A stretch of 33,974 nucleotides of DNA, from positions 1-33,974 of the forward strand of contig CAYJNS010000005.1 in the NCBI GenBank assembly GCA_964371745.1, read 5' to 3'. The notes beneath the pieces are model-generated. The model did not search any database and was not told where the DNA came from. It was given only the letters and a program-made list of their open reading frames with translations. The stretch is from CAKOSP01 sp964371745. Its GTDB lineage: Bacteria; Bacillota_I; Bacilli_A; RF39; UBA660. This document shows positions 30,441 through 33,974 of this stretch, piece after piece. The first letter of the stretch is position 1. Every line of letters starts with the position of its first letter. The position numbers were made by a program, and so were the translations under genes.

Positions 30441-31781
30441 TTACTTCCCTAAACAAAAATTAGCAAATATTTTATCTACAAGTTCATCTTCATAAAATTC
30501 ACCCGTTAGTTTTCCTAAATATTCCCATGCATCTTTAATATCTATTTCAATTAAATCAATCTCTTCGTGCTTTTCTTTACTTTTAATAGCATTATCAATT
30601 GAAGCACTTGCTTTTTTAACTAAATCTACTTGTCTTATATTACCTAAATATGTCATATCTTTATTTATAATTTCTTCTAATTTAAGTTTAGTAACAATTG
30701 TTTCTTTAAGTTTATTAATACCATCTTTAGCAATAGTATTTCCATATACTATATTATTTTTATCAAGTATTAATTTATTTTCTAAATCTGACTTATTAAT
30801 ATAATAAATAGTTTTTTCTTCATTACTTTGATTTATTAAATTAATATCTTCCTCAGTAAGCTCTTCATTATTATTAAGTACTATTATTACTAAATCAGCT
30901 ATATCTATTGTTTTAATAGATTTTTCAACACCTATTTTTTCAACAACATCATCAGTTGTTCTAATACCTGCAGTATCTATAAAGTTTACCTCTATTCCTG
31001 AAAGTGTAATAGAGCCTTCAACTATATCTCTAGTTGTGCCTGGTATATTAGTTACAATTGCTTTTTCTTCATCTAAAAAAGCATTTAATAAACTACTTTT
31101 TCCTACATTAGGTCTTCCTACTATAGCTATGTTTACACCACTTTTTATAATTCTTCCATTTTCAGAATCTTTTATAATACTTTTTAACTCTTCATTTATT
31201 TCTGTTAAATATTTATCAATTAAATTACTTGTTACTTCTACTTCATCTGTATACTCTGGATAATCTATATTTACTTCAATATTACTAATTATTTTAGCTA
31301 TTTTTTCTCTTAAATCATTAATTTTACTGTATAATCTTCCACTTACAGCATTAATTGCCATAGCATGTGAACTATCAGTTTTAGCTGTTATCAAATCATT
31401 AACAGCCTCAGCCTTAGTTAAATCTATTCTTCCATTTAAAAATGCTCTTTTAGTAAATTCACCAGGCTCTGCAAGTCTACAACCACTTTCAAGTAATATT
31501 TCTAATATTTTATTAGTTACTCTTACCCCACCATGAGCATTTATTTCAATGACATCTTCACATGTATAAGTTTTAGGTGATCTCATTAACATAACTAAAA
31601 CCTCATCTATAATTATCTCTTTATTTTTAATATAACCATAATGTATTGTATGACTATTTTCTTTAGTTAAATCTTTAGAAAATATTTTGTTAATTATATT
31701 TATTGAATTTTTTCCAGTTAATCTTATAATAGAGATTGCTCCACCTATATTTGTTGATATACTACAAATAGTATCTTCCAC
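30441..31781 (-). CDS. mnmE: tRNA modification GTPase MnmE
   Basis: A 446-aa GTPase, partner of MnmG in U34 modification. N-terminal formyl-THF-binding domain (1-115), helical domain, inserted G domain (about 217-370: GRPNVGKSSLLNAFL, GTTRD, DTAGIRT and NKSD) and the C-terminal FCLGK whose Cys is the conserved functional residue. It starts at GTG (31779-31781) after AAGGAAGTG; no ATG lies near. An extended -10 promoter lies just upstream, and the metallophosphoesterase gene follows. Confidence 0.97.
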   Translation of the reverse strand: MEDTICSISTNIGGAISIIRLTGKNSINIINKIFSKDLTKENSHTIHYGYIKNKEIIIDEVLVMLMRSPKTYTCEDVIEINAHGGVRVTNKILEILLESGCRLAEPGEFTKRAFLNGRIDLTKAEAVNDLITAKTDSSHAMAINAVSGRLYSKINDLREKIAKIISNIEVNIDYPEYTDEVEVTSNLIDKYLTEINEELKSIIKDSENGRIIKSGVNIAIVGRPNVGKSSLLNAFLDEEKAIVTNIPGTTRDIVEGSITLSGIEVNFIDTAGIRTTDDVVEKIGVEKSIKTIDIADLVIIVLNNNEELTEEDINLINQSNEEKTIYYINKSDLENKLILDKNNIVYGNTIAKDGINKLKETIVTKLKLEEIINKDMTYLGNIRQVDLVKKASASIDNAIKSKEKHEEIDLIEIDIKDAWEYLGKLTGEFYEDELVDKIFANFCLGK

Positions 31782-31807
31782 TTATATCACTTCCTTTTTT
31801 TCGCATT

Positions 31808-31816
31808 AGTATAACA
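31808..31816 (-). promoter_or_regulatory. Extended -10 promoter of mnmE
   Basis: TGT-TATACT on the minus strand (TATACT at 31808-31813). The -35 region has no clear element. Confidence 0.5.
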
Positions 31817-31835
31817 TATATTTTAAATAAATTCA

Positions 31836-32021
31836 TTATTTTTTAGGTGATTTAAAACCAAAATACGCTATTAACATTGTTGTAAATAATGTAGTTAAAA
31901 TTAAAACTGTTATATCTTCTATTTTTTGTGTTTTTATTATAATAGCAATACTTAACCAAATAATAGCTATAATAATAGCAGTATACGGATATTTAGTATG
32001 TATTAAAATATTTTTTTTCAT
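31836..32021 (-). CDS. 61-aa two-helix membrane protein, paralogue of the 51-aa one
   Basis: Two hydrophobic helices (about 13-29 and 36-54) with short basic ends. The sequence from Trp22 on (WLSIAIIIKT, then LFTTMLIAYFGF) matches the 51-aa protein at 33434-33589 (WVSIILIINT, then LFMTTFLYIVGF), so the two are paralogues. The ATG overlaps the stop of the ABC1-like kinase gene as TAATG and has AAAGGA, so it is translated with the kinase. No known family. Confidence 0.7.
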   Translation of the reverse strand: MKKNILIHTKYPYTAIIIAIIWLSIAIIIKTQKIEDITVLILTTLFTTMLIAYFGFKSPKK

Positions 32022-33434
32022 TATATTCCTTTCATATTTTCAAATAAAAATTCATCTGAATTTGCTAGTTTAGTTAAATTTTCAATTAATATTTCATAAC
32101 ACTGAGCTTTTGTATATTTCGTTTTACTTGGTAAATCTTTTTTTATATCTTTTTCACTGATTAAATTAAAGGCATACTCTATACTTTGTTTCATAATAGT
32201 TGAATAATTACTTTCTTTATTACTAAGTTTATCTATAGTATTAACTGTACAAACAAATAATTGAATAGCCTTAAGTAACTGAANNNNNNNNNNTTTTAAT
32301 ATTTAATGAATTTGGTCCATCAACAAACTGAGTTAAAACTTTAAAAAAATGTCCATCATTTATATTTTGATTTAAATTATTATCATTTAATATATTTGAT
32401 TTTTTAATAATTGCATTTGATATTTCTTCAATAAAGTTAACTTCACTTGATACCTTTTTTAAAGCTATTGTTATATCAGGACAAAAACACATATAAGATG
32501 TTTTAAGAAGTTTTTTATAATCTTTATTTCCACTTATTGTATTATAATAAGATTTTGTCCAGTTATAAAAAGCTTCTTGAGATATAGGTTTATTTGCTAT
32601 TAGACCAAAATCAATAAATCCTATTTTATTATTAGATAATATCATGATGTTTCCCGGATGTGGATCTCCATATACAAAATCATCTACTAAAGCACAACGA
32701 ATTGCCTCTCCAACTAAAAGTACTAACTGTTTCCAAATATTATAACCTGTTTCCGCTTTTATACTTTTTACTAAATCGCTACCTTCAAACATATAATCTG
32801 AAAGAGTTTTTCCTTCAATGAATTCTTGAATTATTACATAATTAGATGATAAATCCTCATATACTTTAGGTATTTTTACACTTTTGCTATTTTCGTAAAC
32901 TTTATAAAAATATTTCATGTTTTCTATTTCTGATAAATAATCAATTTCTAAAAGAGTATTTTTCTTAAATTCTTTAAATGCATCATTTAAATTAACTATT
33001 GTATTTTTTTGAAAAAAACTCACTAATTTTATAATTTTTGATAATTTTGATAATTCTACTTCTAAATTATTATAAATACTTGGTCTTAATACTTTTAAAG
33101 CAACTATTTCACTATTTGGTAATACAGCTTTATAAATTTGCGCAAAAGAACCAGTAGCATAAGGTATTTCATCTATTATCTTAAATTTATTAATATCTAT
33201 TATTTTTGATAAATCTATAAATTCTTCCTCTATTTTATTAAATACACTATAATCTTTAGGTGTTGCCCAACCATCCATAAATTTATCCATCATGCTAAGC
33301 ATTTGTAAAAATTTAATGTATATACCACCCTTAGATTTTAGATGATTAAAGATAACTTTTTTATATTCTAATTCTTTACTAGTATTAGAACTTAATTTAA
33401 TTTTTAATAATTTGAATATTAATATATTTTTCAT
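32021..33434 (-). CDS. ABC1/UbiB-family atypical kinase (interrupted by assembly gap)
   Basis: Residues 1-380 before the gap carry the ABC1/ADCK motifs: GGIYIKFLQMLS at the KxGQ position, YATGSFAQIYKAVL at the Ala-rich loop, VALKVLRP with the ATP-binding Lys, LLEIDYLSEIENM, VIIQEFIEGKTL, FVYGDPHPGNIMI and IGFIDFGL. Ten N follow, then about 85 further codons (starting QLLKAIQLF, ending LFENMKGI) that end in TAA at 32021-32023; they join in frame if the true gap is a multiple of 3. Total about 470 residues, normal for the family. The usual C-terminal pair of membrane helices is not seen. It overlaps the 51-aa gene before it and the 61-aa gene after it, both as TAATG. These kinases regulate isoprenoid-quinone or membrane-lipid pathways in other organisms; the role here is unknown. 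Confidence 0.82.
32284..32293. other. Assembly gap of 10 N inside the ABC1-like kinase gene
   Basis: Ten N characters. The reading frame on both sides agrees only if the true missing length is a multiple of three, so 10 is probably a placeholder. Confidence 0.95.
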
Positions 33435-33589
33435 TATATAGAATCTCCAAAACCAACAATATATAAAAACGTTGTCATAAATAGCGCAATTAATGATAAT
33501 ACTATTTCATTAGTATCTACTGTATTAATAATTAAAATAATAGAAACCCAAACTACTAAAATACTTAGTGTAACAAAGATATATTTCAT
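33434..33589 (-). CDS. 51-aa two-helix membrane protein upstream of the ABC1-like kinase
   Basis: Starts MKYIFVTLSI after GAGAGGTTTAG. Two hydrophobic helices (about 4-21 and 29-47) separated by NTVDTNE. Its TAA overlaps the kinase ATG as TAATG. It is paralogous to the 61-aa protein on the other side of the kinase gene (shared W-[LV]-S-I, I-I-x-T and LF-x-TT-x-L with GF). Function unknown. Confidence 0.7.
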   Translation of the reverse strand: MKYIFVTLSILVVWVSIILIINTVDTNEIVLSLIALFMTTFLYIVGFGDSI

Positions 33590-33610
33590 CTAAACCTCTC
33601 CCTAAATAAG

Positions 33611-33619
33611 ATTATATCA
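33611..33619 (-). promoter_or_regulatory. Extended -10 promoter of the 51-aa / ABC1 / 61-aa unit
   Basis: TGA-TATAAT on the minus strand (TATAAT at 33611-33616), 22 bases before the 51-aa start codon. An inverted repeat CTAAATAA/TTATTTAG surrounds it, which could be a terminator of the gene upstream or an operator. Confidence 0.5.
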
Positions 33620-33624
33620 TATAA

Positions 33625-33974
33625 TTATTTAGATTTACCTGTTATTCCATCATAATCTTTATATTTTTCATAAAATTTTGTATTAAATAAATTTTTAAGC
33701 ATTTCATTCATTGGTACATATGCTATATTTAAAGGTTTTATATTTTCTTTTGGTTTAGAAAATTCTTTAATATACCCTATTACTGTAATTAATTCCAATA
33801 TAATTATTGGTATAAAATAGACAATTGATATATTAATATTATAACTATTTAAGAAAAATATAGATATAACTGTAATACCAAGTATTATCATTTTTATTTT
33901 TCCTACAATTGATGACTTCATATTTTTTACTATATAAGTAAATATAAGTATAAAAATTTCAAATAAAAGTGGGA
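33625..33974 (-). CDS. Membrane protein, C-terminal part (runs off the window edge)
   Basis: The frame is open to the last base of the window. It reads a hydrophobic helix (LLFEIFILIFTYIV), a basic stretch MKSSIVGKIK, two more helices (IILGITVISIFFL and ISIVYFIPIIILELITVIGYI) and a hydrophilic C-terminus of about 50 residues (KPLNIAYVPMNEMLKNLF). An internal start at 33891 (MIILGITV) has AGGA at nine bases, and one at 33921 has none; since the frame continues upstream with membrane-like sequence, a longer partial gene is more likely. No family recognised. Confidence 0.6.
   Translation of the reverse strand, partial: PLLFEIFILIFTYIVKNMKSSIVGKIKMIILGITVISIFFLNSYNINISIVYFIPIIILELITVIGYIKEFSKPKENIKPLNIAYVPMNEMLKNLFNTKFYEKYKDYDGITGKSK

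Noticed and set aside
32271..32293. A stop for the ABC1-like gene just after the N gap (ending SVT).
   Set aside because: It depends on the gap being exactly 10 bases; the other frame continues for about 85 codons and ends in a TAATG overlap with the next gene, which fits an in-frame gap of unknown length.
33919..33921. ATG (MKSSIVGK) as the start of a complete 98-aa gene at the right edge.
   Set aside because: No ribosome binding site, and the same frame is open to the end of the window with membrane-helix-like sequence, so a partial gene is more likely.
1..33974. CRISPR arrays, insertion sequences, tRNA or rRNA genes, parS sites.
   Set aside because: I saw no regularly spaced long repeats, no transposase frames, no cloverleaf-like sequence and no TGTTTCACGTGAAACA-type palindrome; small RNAs cannot be excluded by reading alone.

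Overview
The window is a stretch of a very AT-rich, gene-dense chromosome from a spore-forming, Gram-positive (Bacilli-type) bacterium, probably an uncultured low-GC Firmicute related to the gut lineages near Erysipelotrichales/RF39. The grounds are Firmicutes-like gene order, strong AGGAGG-type ribosome binding sites, a delta subunit of RNA polymerase, and a sporulation set (spo0A, spoIID, spoIIQ, spoIIR). UGG codes for Trp and UGA serves as a stop (pgk and the gene before mnmG both end in UGA inside ATGA overlaps), so the code is the standard bacterial one. Almost everything lies on the minus strand. Taxonomy is inference from content, not from a search.

Layout. 1-706: start of the S10 ribosomal operon (rpsJ, then rplC running off the edge) with promoter and structured-looking leader. 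738-3295: accessory genes of unknown function: a divergent 367-aa protein, a 67-aa peptide carrying two copies of a 14-residue PCDL motif, and a 295-aa protein. 3344-9108: an ArsP_2-type metal permease behind gpmI, a membrane protein, spo0A with a striking array of Spo0A-box heptamers, and tpiA/pgk. 9119-10044: hpf and a cold-shock gene whose promoter also carries Spo0A-like boxes. 10217-13057: a complete agr quorum-sensing module in an unusual convergent layout (agrB-agrD facing agrA-agrC). 13074-18256: a degenerate MreB/actin-like gene, spoIIQ, spoIID, a DUF1146 protein, rpiB (apparently starting at AUU), rpmE, an SGNH-like protein and murA. 18295-22078: mntP, spoIIR, prmC, prfA, rpoE and a DUF1934-like protein. 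22100-25078: a class A penicillin-binding protein convergent with a noc/parB gene, their stop codons overlapping inside one hairpin. 25106-31816: rsmG, mnmG, two unknown genes, a metallophosphoesterase and mnmE, i.e. the origin-proximal mnmE-mnmG-rsmG-noc cluster with three extra genes inserted. 31836-33974: an ABC1/UbiB-like kinase gene (interrupted by a 10-N assembly gap) flanked by two paralogous two-helix membrane peptides, and a partial membrane protein at the edge.

Common themes. Many minus-strand genes end inside their own intrinsic terminator, with the stop codon in the stem or loop. TAATG and ATGA overlaps tie pairs together (agrA-agrC, prfA-prmC, pgk-tpiA, 187-aa gene-mnmG, 51-aa peptide-ABC1-61-aa peptide). 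Forespore-type promoters can be read in front of spoIIQ and spoIIR. The Spo0A boxes, the agr module and these promoters suggest that this region holds several decision points of the sporulation programme. No gene-free stretch exceeds 300 bases: the two largest are 1889-2161 (a terminator, a second hairpin and the terminator of the next gene) and 9961-10246 (divergent csp/agrB promoters). I saw no tRNA, rRNA, CRISPR or insertion sequence.
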